Below, in pieces: positions 7,495 through 15,314 of a stretch of DNA of 43,747 nucleotides; position 1 is the stretch's first letter, and each line of letters opens with the position of its first letter. Both the position numbers and the translations under genes were made by a program. The notes beneath the pieces were generated by a model. It had not been told where the DNA came from and did not search any database. It saw only the letters and a list, made by a program, of their open reading frames with translations. The DNA is from an uncultured Candidatus Actinomarina sp. (GTDB lineage Bacteria > Actinomycetota > Acidimicrobiia > Actinomarinales > Actinomarinaceae): assembly GCA_902593795.1 (NCBI GenBank), contig CACJJR010000006.1, positions 1 to 43,747 of the forward strand, read 5' to 3'.

Positions 7495-8460
7495 ATGGAA
7501 ATAATATTTGGAATAGTTAGATGGGTAGTAATAATTGCACTTCTTGGAGTTGTGCTTTTTAGAATTTTTAGAATAATCAGACCTTTCGAGACAGGTCTTG
7601 TTGAAAGGCTCGGTAAGTTTAATAGAGAGGCTAAATCAGGATTAAACATTGTCCTACCTGGTTTGGAAAGAATAATTATTGTTGACATGAGGGAACAGGT
7701 TATTGACGTTCCACCTCAAGAAGTTATTACTAAAGACAACGTAACAATAACAGTTGATGCTGTTATATACTATGAGCCAACGGATCCTAAGAAACTTGTT
7801 TACAATGTTGGTGACTTTATTCAAGCAGCAACAAAATTAGCACAAACTAACTTAAGGAATGTTGTTGGCGACTTAGAGTTAGATGCAGCTTTGACATCTA
7901 GAGAAACTATTAATACACAATTAAAACTTATTTTAGATGAGGCAACCGACAAGTGGGGTACCAGAGTCGTAAGGGTTGAAATTCAAAGAGTTGACCCACC
8001 ACAAGATGTTCAGGATGCAATGAATAAAGTTATGAAAGCTGAAAGAGACAGAAGAGCAGCAGTTACTGAAGCAGAGGGTGAAAAAAGAGCTGCAATTCTT
8101 TCTGCTGAGGGAAGAAAAGAGTCCCAGGTTTTAGATGCTAATGGTGAAGCTGAAGCTTTGAAACAAGTTGCAGATGCACAAAAATATGAAAAAATTGCAA
8201 TTGCTGAAGGTGAATCTGAAGCAATTGAAAAAGTGTTTGCTGCGATACACAAAGGTGATCCAACAAATGATTTGATCGCAATTAAGTATCTAGAGTCACT
8301 TGAGAAGGTGGCTGATGGAAATGCTACGAAGATATTCTTGCCTGCAGATTTATCTGCGACATTAGGCAGTATTGGTGCAATTTCAGAACTTTTTAAAGAT
8401 GAAAAATCTGGTGAATCAAATGAATCTGTTGAGGAGTCAGAAGAATCTACTAAAGAATAA
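7495..8460 (+). CDS. qmcA: SPFH/Band 7 stomatin-like protein
   Basis: This 321-residue stomatin-family protein has one N-terminal membrane helix (about 5-24). The Band 7 domain follows, with RPFETGLVERLGKF, MREQVIDVPPQEVITKDNV and a GTRVVRVEIQRVDPP segment. A long Ala/Glu-rich coiled coil (about 175-250) and an acidic Ser/Glu tail complete it. Length and order match QmcA/paraslipin types. It forms oligomeric membrane scaffolds and pairs with the NfeD-like protein immediately upstream. Its last 24 nt overlap the convergent LysE-family gene. Confidence 0.88.
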   Translation: MEIIFGIVRWVVIIALLGVVLFRIFRIIRPFETGLVERLGKFNREAKSGLNIVLPGLERIIIVDMREQVIDVPPQEVITKDNVTITVDAVIYYEPTDPKKLVYNVGDFIQAATKLAQTNLRNVVGDLELDAALTSRETINTQLKLILDEATDKWGTRVVRVEIQRVDPPQDVQDAMNKVMKAERDRRAAVTEAEGEKRAAILSAEGRKESQVLDANGEAEALKQVADAQKYEKIAIAEGESEAIEKVFAAIHKGDPTNDLIAIKYLESLEKVADGNATKIFLPADLSATLGSIGAISELFKDEKSGESNESVEESEESTKE

Positions 8461-9039
8461 GTAGATACCAACGCCAATTAGACAAACGCCACTGATTATA
8501 TTTATATATCTTTTTACTATTAACGATGAATTATTAAATAAATAACTACTTAGCAGTGCATAAGAAATATCTGCAAAAAGATTAATCAAAATAGTTATAA
8601 CTCCTAAGAAAATAAGTGAAAAAAACACCGTAGCTTCGTTTTCAACAAACAATGGAAGTACTGATAAATAAAACACCCACATTTTAGGATTTGCAAGATT
8701 AATTTTTAGTCCAGATGTAAATGATGCTGAATGAATCTTTGTTGTATCATACCCTTCATCTAGGAGGGTTTTAATACCTTTGTAGATAATATAAATTATT
8801 CCAAAAATATAAATAAATGTCAGTATTTCAGGAATTAATGAAATTATATATGTGATAACTGTTGCGGTTATAACAGTTATTCCTATAGCGCCTGTTGCAG
8901 CACCGTATGCGACTTGAAGCCCATGTATTCTTCCTTTTTGTACAGATTCATTCACCACTAAAGCAATTATTAATCCTGGGCTAAAAGCTACGCTGATTTG
9001 TAATAAAACAAATTCAATTGTTAATGGTGGGATTTGCAC
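8437..9039 (-). CDS. LysE/RhtB-family amino acid exporter
   Basis: This 200-residue protein has about six hydrophobic helices. It begins with PPLTIEFVLLQISVAFSPGLIIALV, the LysE/RhtB signature region, where the Pro-Gly after a Ser/Ala-rich first helix is conserved. The FTSGLKINLANPKMWVFYLSVLP segment is the typical NPK motif before the fourth helix. Family members export amino acids such as lysine, threonine or homoserine; the substrate here cannot be read from sequence. The start is GTG, overlapping the upstream stop by one base (TAGTG). The 3' end overlaps the stomatin-like gene by 24 nt in convergent orientation. Confidence 0.85.
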   Translation of the reverse strand: MQIPPLTIEFVLLQISVAFSPGLIIALVVNESVQKGRIHGLQVAYGAATGAIGITVITATVITYIISLIPEILTFIYIFGIIYIIYKGIKTLLDEGYDTTKIHSASFTSGLKINLANPKMWVFYLSVLPLFVENEATVFFSLIFLGVITILINLFADISYALLSSYLFNNSSLIVKRYINIISGVCLIGVGIYLFFSRFF

Positions 9040-9320
9040 TATGAAGATTTAGTTTTATTTATCTCCGGAACACCCTGCTTAAATAAAACTTCACAATCTT
9101 TATATTCCTCACCAATTTGATTACCTACAATAACGAGTAGCTCCAACACAGCTTCTTTTTTTCCCGAAGATGAACCAAAAGTATTCGGTGAGTTTTCGTA
9201 TTCTTTTTTTATTTTATTAAACGTATCGATAGCCTGTTCTTTGTTAAATTTATCTGAAAGTGAAGATTTAGCAATAGCTTCAAAGCTCTTTCTTTGACGT
9301 CTTGGTAATTCAAATTGCAT
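9039..9320 (-). CDS. Small conserved-looking hypothetical protein
   Basis: This is a 93-residue, mostly helical, charged protein starting MQFELPRRQRKSFEAIAK. It has no signal peptide or membrane helix. It lies between a GNAT gene (9 nt upstream) and the LysE-family exporter, whose start overlaps its stop, so all three probably form one leftward operon. Weak similarity to small DUF helical proteins is possible, but I recognise no family. Operon position and clean spacing support it as a real gene. Confidence 0.65.
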   Translation of the reverse strand: MQFELPRRQRKSFEAIAKSSLSDKFNKEQAIDTFNKIKKEYENSPNTFGSSSGKKEAVLELLVIVGNQIGEEYKDCEVLFKQGVPEINKTKSS

Positions 9321-9329
9321 AAAAGTATT

Positions 9330-9851
9330 CTAACTATTTATCAATAACTTTTGTAATGAGACTTCATAATCTTCAGAATATTTAACTGTTCCAAATTCTT
9401 GAAAACCAAAAGATTCATGAAACTTAAAAGATCCTTTATTTATAGACGGAAGTAAATTTATCTCTGCAGTCAAATGTTGAAGGGAGTTTTGTTTTGCAAA
9501 CACAAGAATATTTTCATACAGCTTTGTACCCAATTTAATATTCCTAAACTGATCATCAACAACAATTCTGTCAATATACAAAAAGTTCTTAACTCTATTG
9601 CTAATTTCTTTAAAATTTTTGTGTTTTATCTCACTCATATATGATTTTGTTTGTTCATTATCTTGAAAGCAAACTACAAATCCGATAACTGTATTACCGA
9701 ACACAATACTTTCGTTATAGTCAGAATTTTTAATAGAATTGGATAGTCCCTCTAATGTTCTAGAACCAACGTTTGGAACATTTTTTTCATTTAATTTATG
9801 ACACTTTGCAATTAATTCATGGTTTATTGGTAAAAATGAATATTCTTTCAT
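9330..9851 (-). CDS. GNAT-family N-acetyltransferase
   Basis: This 173-residue protein carries the GNAT core: beta-4 with LYIDRIVVDDQFRN (about 91-104), the acetyl-CoA pyrophosphate loop RNIKLGTKLYENIL, then beta-5 with LTAEINLLPSINKGS and FHESFGFQEFGT at the end, the usual N/A...FY..GF region. It transfers an acetyl group from acetyl-CoA to an amine; the acceptor is unknown. It is first in a three-gene leftward operon and diverges from the dimethylargininase-like gene across 44 bp that contain a near-perfect palindrome. Confidence 0.8.
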   Translation of the reverse strand: MKEYSFLPINHELIAKCHKLNEKNVPNVGSRTLEGLSNSIKNSDYNESIVFGNTVIGFVVCFQDNEQTKSYMSEIKHKNFKEISNRVKNFLYIDRIVVDDQFRNIKLGTKLYENILVFAKQNSLQHLTAEINLLPSINKGSFKFHESFGFQEFGTVKYSEDYEVSLQKLLINS

Positions 9852-9860
9852 ATTTAGAAA

Positions 9861-9877
9861 TATACATTTAATGTATA
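9861..9877. promoter_or_regulatory. Operator-like palindrome in divergent spacer
   Basis: TATACATT-T-AATGTATA is an 8-bp perfect inverted repeat with a one-base centre. It lies between the divergent GNAT (start 9851) and amidinotransferase-like (start 9896) genes. A further ATGTA half-site follows within 5 nt. The symmetry suits a dimeric regulator acting on both genes, though AT-rich spacers give such palindromes by chance fairly often. Confidence 0.35.
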
Positions 9878-9895
9878 AAAATGTAAACTACCAGT

Positions 9896-10690
9896 GTGAA
9901 TCAAAAAACAGTTCTCATGAGCCCTCCAGAATATTTTAAAGTTGAGTACTCAATCAACCCATGGATGGTTGCAGGTGCAACCGTTGATTTAGATCTGGCA
10001 AAAAATCAGTGGAATAATTTAAAATCTACAATTGAAGAAGCTGGAGCAGAAGTAAAGGTTGTTCCACCTTCTGAGGCATATCCAGACCTTGTGTTTACTG
10101 CAAATTCTGGAATCATTAATGATCAAGAAGTCTTAATTGCAAACTTTAAATATGAAGAAAGACGTGGTGAGGAAGAGCTTTACTCAAACTGGTTTAATGA
10201 GAATGGCTATAGTGTTGGACGCATACCTTCAGAATATAAATTTGAAGGAAGAGGTGACGCTTTTGTACATGGTAAATACTTAGTTGGATCATATGGAATA
10301 AGAAGCGATAAAGAGGCTCTACTATATATTGCTGAAAAGTTTAATTTAGAACCAGCAATTGTTGAATTAGCTGAAGAAAAATTTTATCACCTAGATACCT
10401 GTTTTCAGCAGTTCCCAACAGGAGATGCGATTTTTTACCCAGAGGCTTTTAGAGATTCCTCTTTGAGTGCATTCGAAAGCTTGTTTAATCTTATTCCAGT
10501 ATCAGAACATGATGCTAATCAACTTGCATGTAATGCAGTTGTTATTAACAACACAGTAATATTTCCTTCAGAAAATATTGAAGCTATAAAAACTGTTGAA
10601 GGACTTGGTCTTAATTCTGCTGTTGCAGATGTTTCTGAGTTTTTGAAATCTGGCGGTGCATGCCAGTGTCTCGTAATAGCATTAAACTAA
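9896..10690 (+). CDS. Dimethylargininase / arginine deiminase-superfamily hydrolase
   Basis: This 264-residue protein has the guanidino-group hydrolase (pentein) fold. Motifs in order are DLVFTANSG (substrate Asp, about D64), EGRGDAF (E117, D121), FYHLDTCF with catalytic H165 and D167, and the C-terminal nucleophile in GGACQCLV. C258 aligns with the family Cys, with C256 beside it. Size and motif order fit N,N-dimethylarginine dimethylaminohydrolase or a related citrulline-forming hydrolase better than arginine deiminase (about 400 residues). It would release an amine from a methylated or free guanidino substrate. The start is GTG; an in-frame ATG at codon 8 is an alternative. The next gene starts 7 nt downstream. 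Confidence 0.8.
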   Translation: MNQKTVLMSPPEYFKVEYSINPWMVAGATVDLDLAKNQWNNLKSTIEEAGAEVKVVPPSEAYPDLVFTANSGIINDQEVLIANFKYEERRGEEELYSNWFNENGYSVGRIPSEYKFEGRGDAFVHGKYLVGSYGIRSDKEALLYIAEKFNLEPAIVELAEEKFYHLDTCFQQFPTGDAIFYPEAFRDSSLSAFESLFNLIPVSEHDANQLACNAVVINNTVIFPSENIEAIKTVEGLGLNSAVADVSEFLKSGGACQCLVIALN

Positions 10691-10697
10691 AACCAAT

Positions 10698-11141
10698 ATG
10701 ATTAAAAGACTTTTTAAATTTGTAATCTGGCCTGTAAAAAAAATTGTTTTACTGCCATTTAAATTCTTACTTTATACATTATTAATATTCATTATTCTCA
10801 TTTTGTTTTTTCAATACAGGGCCGATTATGAAGTTGATACAAGTCCACTTTCAAAAATAGAATATGAAAATTGTATTGAAGTAATAGACAGTTATGAAAT
10901 TACTCTTAATCTTCTATCGGAATATGTTCAAGAGCTAGATAGTGTTCAACGAGAATTTTTAGAGGAACGACTACCAGATAATTTACAAATATTACTTGAG
11001 CCACAAAAAATTGATCCTGATGAATTTGAGAATATTAAAGGTAGTTTAAAAACGTATCTCCAAGGTGGAAGGCTTCCTGGATTTAATGGTAAAGCCCTAC
11101 TACCTCAGGCCGCTAGTTTATGTCGAACTGGACTAGGTTAA
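10698..11141 (+). CDS. Membrane-anchored hypothetical protein
   Basis: This 147-residue protein has a basic N-terminus and a strong membrane helix (about 18-40), followed by an acidic, mostly helical domain and a Pro/Gly-rich end with a lone cysteine near the C-terminus. No family is recognised. It sits 7 nt after the dimethylargininase-like gene, so it is probably cotranscribed, and its last codons overlap the convergent YbaK-like gene by 9 nt. The helix followed by a hydrophilic domain suggests a single-pass protein with its domain outside the cytoplasm, though orientation is not proven. Confidence 0.65.
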   Translation: MIKRLFKFVIWPVKKIVLLPFKFLLYTLLIFIILILFFQYRADYEVDTSPLSKIEYENCIEVIDSYEITLNLLSEYVQELDSVQREFLEERLPDNLQILLEPQKIDPDEFENIKGSLKTYLQGGRLPGFNGKALLPQAASLCRTGLG

Positions 11142-11609
11142 ATCAAATACTTCAGCGTGTGAAAGTTTAATTAATGTTTCAGGAGAAAGAAAGAATTTGG
11201 AGACCCTATTTCCTGCTCCAATAAAAAGCTTTTCTCTTTCAATAACATTTTTATCAATAAACACTTTTATATTTTCAGGTAAACCTAATGGACTAATACC
11301 GCCATATATTTGTTCAGTTACCAATTCTGCTTCATCTCTAGATGCAAAACTGACCCTTTTTGCACCCATAGCCTCTTTAGCTTTATGATTTACATCTAAT
11401 CTACTTGCGCCCAGTAAACAAAACATGGCATAAAATTCCACAGGCTTCTTTGCTTTAATTAAAATAGCATTACAAGAATCTTCTATATCAAAACCATAAT
11501 GATTACAAAAATTTTCTGTATCTGAAAACTCATCTAAGCACTCAAATATTTCTAAGTATTCTTTGTTATCTTCGTAAAGTTTTGCAACAGTTTTATGAAT
11601 TTCCAACAT
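11133..11609 (-). CDS. YbaK/ProX-like aminoacyl-tRNA deacylase
   Basis: This 158-residue protein belongs to the YbaK/EbsC (aminoacyl-tRNA editing) superfamily. Recognisable blocks are CNAILIKAKK, FYAMFCLLGASRLDVNHKAKEAMGAKRV, the GGISPLGLP loop (about 103-111) that shapes the active site, and GAGNRVSKFFLSPETL near the end. Members hydrolyse mischarged tRNAs (Cys-tRNAPro, Ala-tRNAPro) in trans or act on related substrates. The specificity here is not determined. Its start is only 21 bp from that of the divergent tryptophanase-like gene. Confidence 0.8.
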   Translation of the reverse strand: MLEIHKTVAKLYEDNKEYLEIFECLDEFSDTENFCNHYGFDIEDSCNAILIKAKKPVEFYAMFCLLGASRLDVNHKAKEAMGAKRVSFASRDEAELVTEQIYGGISPLGLPENIKVFIDKNVIEREKLFIGAGNRVSKFFLSPETLIKLSHAEVFDLT

Positions 11610-11630
11610 AGAGATTATGATATCTGAAAA

Positions 11631-13034
11631 ATGATTAGTTACAATCCTTCTATGGAATTTAAAACAATAATTGAACCTTTTAAAATTAAATCAGTTGAAT
11701 CACTTCCAATTACTACTCCTGAGCAAAGAAAAGAATATCTTGAGAGAGAACACTGGAATGTCTTTGGCTTAAGATCACAAGAAGTAACAGTTGACCTATT
11801 AACTGATTCAGGTACAGGATCAATGTCATCAGAACAATGGGCTGCAATAATGCGAGGGGATGAAGCTTATGCAGGGTCACACTCTTGGCAGAGATTTCAC
11901 GAGGTAGTGTCTGATTTAACTGGCTACAAGCATATTATTCCTACTCATCAAGGTAGAGCTAGTGAAAAAATACTTGCAACAATAACTGTCAAAGAAGGGG
12001 ATATTATTCCAAGCAACAGTCACTTTGACACAACGCGGGCAAATTTTGAATTTGCACAAGCAAAACCAGTTGATCTGCTTTGTGAGGAAGGACTAGATTT
12101 ATTGTCTCCGGCTCCTTTCAAGGGAAATATCAATCTTTCAAAACTTGAGGCATTATTGTCTGGTGAAGAGAGTGATAAAGTACCATTTGTTTTGATGACA
12201 ATTACTAACAATACAGGTGGTGGACAACCTGTATCGATGGATAATTTAAAAAAAGTTAAAGAATTATGTACACAATATAACAAAATGTTTTTGTTAGACG
12301 CCTGTCGTTTTGCAGAGAATGCATGGTTTGTATCTCAAAGGGAAGAAGATTATAAAGATATAGAAATTAGAGATATTACTAAAGAAGCTTTCAGACTCGC
12401 AGATGGTTGCACCATTAGTCTAAAAAAAGATGGTTTTGGAAATATTGGAGGAGTTCTTGCATTAAACGATGACACCCTTGCCGAAGCAGCTAGAAATTTA
12501 TTAATTTTGACTGAGGGATTTCCAACTTACGGAGGGCTTGCAGGAAGAGATTTAGATGCTTTAGCTCAAGGTCTCAAAGAAATTACAGATAGAAATTATT
12601 TAGAGTATAGAGCAAGATCCATATCTTATCTTGGTGAAAAAGCATTGAGTTATGGTATTCCGGTTGTTCAGCCTGCTGGAGGGCATGCTTTATACATTGA
12701 TGCTAAGACTTTTTTGCCCAACATACCCCCTCATGAATATCCAGGTCATTCTGTTGCATGTGAGATATATTTATTAGGCGGTGTGAGGGTAGTAGAGTTA
12801 GGAACACTTGCTTTTGGTGTTGCAGGAGAAAATGGAAAACCTGATACACCAGCAACACACGAACTAGTAAGGCTTGCTGCTCCTAGAAGGACTTATACTC
12901 AAAGTCATTTTGATTATGTAGCAGAGGTTTTGGAGAAGCTTGCAGAAAACAAAGATAAGCTAAAAGGTTATGAAGTTATAGAACAACCAAAACTATTAAG
13001 ACATTTTACTGCAAAATTAAAACCTCTAATATAA
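11631..13034 (+). CDS. tnaA: Tryptophanase / tyrosine phenol-lyase family PLP enzyme
   Basis: This 467-residue, full-length beta-eliminating lyase has a PLP-binding lysine in SLKKDG (K266 by alignment with SGKKD), a cofactor Asp in LLDACRFAEN (D223), GFPTYGGLAGRD and a C-terminal KLLRHFTAKL block. Tyrosine phenol-lyases use an arginine in a MERG motif to hold the phenol; the equivalent here is VELG (L390), as in tryptophanases, which carry a hydrophobic residue. The likely reaction is L-tryptophan to indole, pyruvate and ammonia, but other beta-lyase substrates are possible. No TnaB permease or TnaC leader peptide is seen. An alternative ATG at 11652 would widen the 21-bp divergent spacer to 42 bp. 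Confidence 0.82.
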   Translation: MISYNPSMEFKTIIEPFKIKSVESLPITTPEQRKEYLEREHWNVFGLRSQEVTVDLLTDSGTGSMSSEQWAAIMRGDEAYAGSHSWQRFHEVVSDLTGYKHIIPTHQGRASEKILATITVKEGDIIPSNSHFDTTRANFEFAQAKPVDLLCEEGLDLLSPAPFKGNINLSKLEALLSGEESDKVPFVLMTITNNTGGGQPVSMDNLKKVKELCTQYNKMFLLDACRFAENAWFVSQREEDYKDIEIRDITKEAFRLADGCTISLKKDGFGNIGGVLALNDDTLAEAARNLLILTEGFPTYGGLAGRDLDALAQGLKEITDRNYLEYRARSISYLGEKALSYGIPVVQPAGGHALYIDAKTFLPNIPPHEYPGHSVACEIYLLGGVRVVELGTLAFGVAGENGKPDTPATHELVRLAAPRRTYTQSHFDYVAEVLEKLAENKDKLKGYEVIEQPKLLRHFTAKLKPLI

Positions 13035-13040
13035 AGAATC

Positions 13041-14780
13041 ATGAAGAGTAAGTTAGTTGTAGTCTTATTATTTATAATTGCATGTACAAGCGCTGCCCCA
13101 AATTCTGAAGAGTCATTGACACAAAATATTCAAGAAGAGGTAACTACCACTACCTCAACTTTTATAGATGAGCCAGATGTATATGTAATGTTGTTATGGC
13201 ATCAACATCAACCCTATTATCCAAAAGACCAGGATGGACATTTTAGTAAACCGTGGGTAAGGCTTCATGCTACAAAAGATTATTTGGATATGGTTGAACT
13301 TGTTCAAGAGCATGAAGGCTTAAGAGTAACATTTAACTTGACCCCAACATTAATTACTCAACTTAAAGAATTAGAAGATGGTGTAGAAGATATATATTGG
13401 GTCCACACAGAAATAGAAGCAACAAGATTACTTGATAGTCAGAAAACTTTTATAAGAAATAGATTTTTTGATATAAGTTCAAGAACTATCAATAAATCTC
13501 CTAGATATTTAGAACTTAAAAATCTCAGACAATTTCCTGAGGATTGGACAGACAATGACTATCTAGATTTACAGGTATTATTTAATCTTGGATGGACAGA
13601 TCCAAAATACTTATCTGAATCACCGCTTAATTTAATTGCCTCCAAAGATTCTGATTTTACAGAAAAGGATAAAGAAACTATTTTAGAGGTTCATAAAGAG
13701 ATAATTAATAAAGTAATACCTGCCCATTTAAAAGCCTATGAAGAAAACCACATTGAACTTATTACAACTCCTTACGCGCACCCTATACTTCCACTTATTC
13801 ATAATTCTAATTTAGGAAAAGTTGGAGATACACAATCTTCATTTCCAGAAAATAGTTATAAATATCCTGAAGATGCACAGATTCATGTAACAAAAGGAAA
13901 AGAAGTCTTTGAAAATACTTTTGGCTTTTCTCCAAATGGTATGTGGCCGGGTGAGGGAGCAGTTGCTCAAGATATCTTGCAATATTTTAATAATGAGAAT
14001 ATATCATGGATAGCTTCAGGAGAACAGCCTCTATCTAAATCATTAGATGTTAGATTCCAACGTTGGGTTGGGGGAGTGTCTTCAAAACCAGATTTACTTT
14101 ATAGACCATGGAATACCAAATTAGATAATGGGGAATCAGTAGCTATATTTTTTAGAGATAATTATTTATCTGACAATATGTTTAATTACTCAAGCAAGAG
14201 AACAGATCTTGCAATTGCAGAATTTGAAAACACCATAATTAAAATTCGTGAAAAAACTTCTGATCTAGAATTTACCCCTGTTGTTTCGATTATTGCTGAT
14301 GGTGAAAATTTCTGGGAATCATACTCTAATGATGGAATCGATTTCTTAAACGGCATGTATGACGTATTAACAAAATATGACTGGATTCAAACAGTTACCC
14401 CTTCAGAATATTTAGCAATGCATCAGGATAATCTTGGAACTATCGATAACTTGTATCCAGCTTCTTGGTTCCAGCCAAATTATGCTACTTGGATAGGTGA
14501 AGCAGATGAAAATTTAGCTTGGGATTATTTATATAGTGTAAGAATAGATTTTGAAAATGCAAAAAACTCAAAAAATTATACTATAGAGGAAATTGAATCA
14601 GCTTTTGAGTATATCTTATTGGCAGAGGGTTCTGACTGGTTTTGGTGGTATGGAGACGACCAAGATTCTTCTGTAGATGAATATTTTGATAAAGCATTTA
14701 GAACTTTGTTATCAAATGTTTATATAGAGCTTAATCTGGAAATTCCAGCATTTCTGAACAAACCAATTAATAAGTATTAG
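13041..14780 (+). CDS. Exported GH57-family glycoside hydrolase lipoprotein
   Basis: This 579-residue protein starts with a lipoprotein signal (hydrophobic run to FIIAC, lipidated C15) and a Thr-rich spacer. The GH57 domain follows: HQHQPY (54-59), [11 protein letters not shown] (about 242-252), the catalytic nucleophile region GMWPGEG (E305), and [10 protein letters not shown] carrying the acid/base (D420). GH57 enzymes act on alpha-glucans (alpha-amylase, branching, amylopullulanase or alpha-galactosidase types). This arrangement resembles the amylopullulanase/alpha-amylase side, but substrate is not proven. Membrane anchoring outside the cell implies degradation of external glucans. It begins 6 nt after the tryptophanase-like gene, although no metabolic link between them is evident. 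Confidence 0.85.
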   Translation: MKSKLVVVLLFIIACTSAAPNSEESLTQNIQEEVTTTTSTFIDEPDVYVMLLWHQHQPYYPKDQDGHFSKPWVRLHATKDYLDMVELVQEHEGLRVTFNLTPTLITQLKELEDGVEDIYWVHTEIEATRLLDSQKTFIRNRFFDISSRTINKSPRYLELKNLRQFPEDWTDNDYLDLQVLFNLGWTDPKYLSESPLNLIASKDSDFTEKDKETILEVHKEIINKVIPAHLKAYEENHIELITTPYAHPILPLIHNSNLGKVGDTQSSFPENSYKYPEDAQIHVTKGKEVFENTFGFSPNGMWPGEGAVAQDILQYFNNENISWIASGEQPLSKSLDVRFQRWVGGVSSKPDLLYRPWNTKLDNGESVAIFFRDNYLSDNMFNYSSKRTDLAIAEFENTIIKIREKTSDLEFTPVVSIIADGENFWESYSNDGIDFLNGMYDVLTKYDWIQTVTPSEYLAMHQDNLGTIDNLYPASWFQPNYATWIGEADENLAWDYLYSVRIDFENAKNSKNYTIEEIESAFEYILLAEGSDWFWWYGDDQDSSVDEYFDKAFRTLLSNVYIELNLEIPAFLNKPINKY

Positions 14781-14905
14781 TATTTTTCACTGGTGTTTGG
14801 GCATACTACCCACAGCACCTCTTAACATTAAGCAATCTTCTTTTAGGAATATCTTTTATATCTTTCTTTGTTTACTACATAAAAAATCGTAAAGCTAAAA
14901 AGTAA
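14774..14905 (+). other. Possible small membrane peptide without a canonical start
   Basis: An open frame of 43 codons follows GH57. It encodes a hydrophobic stretch (WAYYPQHLLTLSNLLLGIS, then a second hydrophobic run FISFFVYYIK) and a basic KNRKAKK end, the look of a one- or two-helix membrane peptide. There is no ATG, GTG or TTG in the frame: it is bounded upstream by TAA at 14771-14773 and the first codons are GTA TTA GTA. It overlaps the GH57 stop. It could be a remnant of a broken gene, a gene with a non-standard start, or chance coding in an AT-rich spacer. Confidence 0.25.
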
Positions 14906-14953
14906 ATTAAAAACTTAACCTTTTAACACACACATAACTGTATTATTTACGAA

Positions 14954-15036
14954 GAAGCTGTCTTTTTAAGAATTAGTGTTGCAACACTATAAGCTTCAAA
15001 CAGTAGAAGAGAGGACCTTTCATTCTCTCTTTTTCT
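14954..15036 (+). terminator. Palindrome and terminator-like hairpin after GH57
   Basis: This spacer between convergent GH57 and DUF1289 genes contains a perfect 16-bp palindrome (TAGTGTTGCAACACTA, 14974-14989). Flanking GAAGCT and AGCTTC could close around it. Next comes a 7-bp stem AAGAGAG / CTCTCTT (15007-15013 with 15025-15031) with an 11-nt loop, followed by TTTC and TGTTTT on the plus strand. The second hairpin is a fair rho-independent terminator for the rightward genes. The purine/pyrimidine stem may also work leftward, though no clean T-tract is seen there. Confidence 0.45.
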
Positions 15037-15054
15037 GTTTTATGCAAGAAAAGT

Positions 15055-15309
15055 TTAATTATCAGTCTGAAGCTTTTGTTCTTTTATAGGACTTAATCCT
15101 GTTTCTTTTTTTTTCTTATACGCCCTATTAAATGCTTCTAATTGCCATCCATCCATTCTTGATCTACTAATTTCTATAATTTGTATTTGTTCCTCGTCAG
15201 TATATTTTGACCATTTTGCTATTTCGGGAGTTGTTCTTGCACAACCATAACATAAATCACTATCTGGGTCTGTTACGCAAACATTTATACAGGGTGAAGT
15301 TATTGCCAT
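15055..15309 (-). CDS. DUF1289 family small cysteine protein
   Basis: This 84-residue protein matches the DUF1289 (YdhL-like) family: SPCINVCVTDP, then LCYGCARTTPEIAKWSKYTDEEQ. Four cysteines (C7, C11, C20, C23) sit in the first third, giving the expected possible Fe-S or zinc site, and the tail is basic and helical. Family function is unknown. It follows glycerate kinase by 5 nt in the same direction, so the two are likely cotranscribed. Confidence 0.85.
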   Translation of the reverse strand: MAITSPCINVCVTDPDSDLCYGCARTTPEIAKWSKYTDEEQIQIIEISRSRMDGWQLEAFNRAYKKKKETGLSPIKEQKLQTDN

Positions 15310-15314
15310 GGGGG

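Noticed and set aside
8010-8477. 155-codon minus-strand frame
   Set aside because: Antisense of the Ala/Glu-rich coiled coil of the stomatin-like protein; Ser/Ala-rich composition is the expected shadow.
11631-13034. Tyrosine phenol-lyase
   Set aside because: The arginine of the phenol-lyase MERG motif is replaced by Leu (VELG), so tryptophanase or a related beta-lyase is preferred.
14781-15054. tRNA-like or small RNA gene in the GH57 spacer
   Set aside because: No cloverleaf or CCA end could be drawn; only a palindrome and a terminator-like hairpin are supported.
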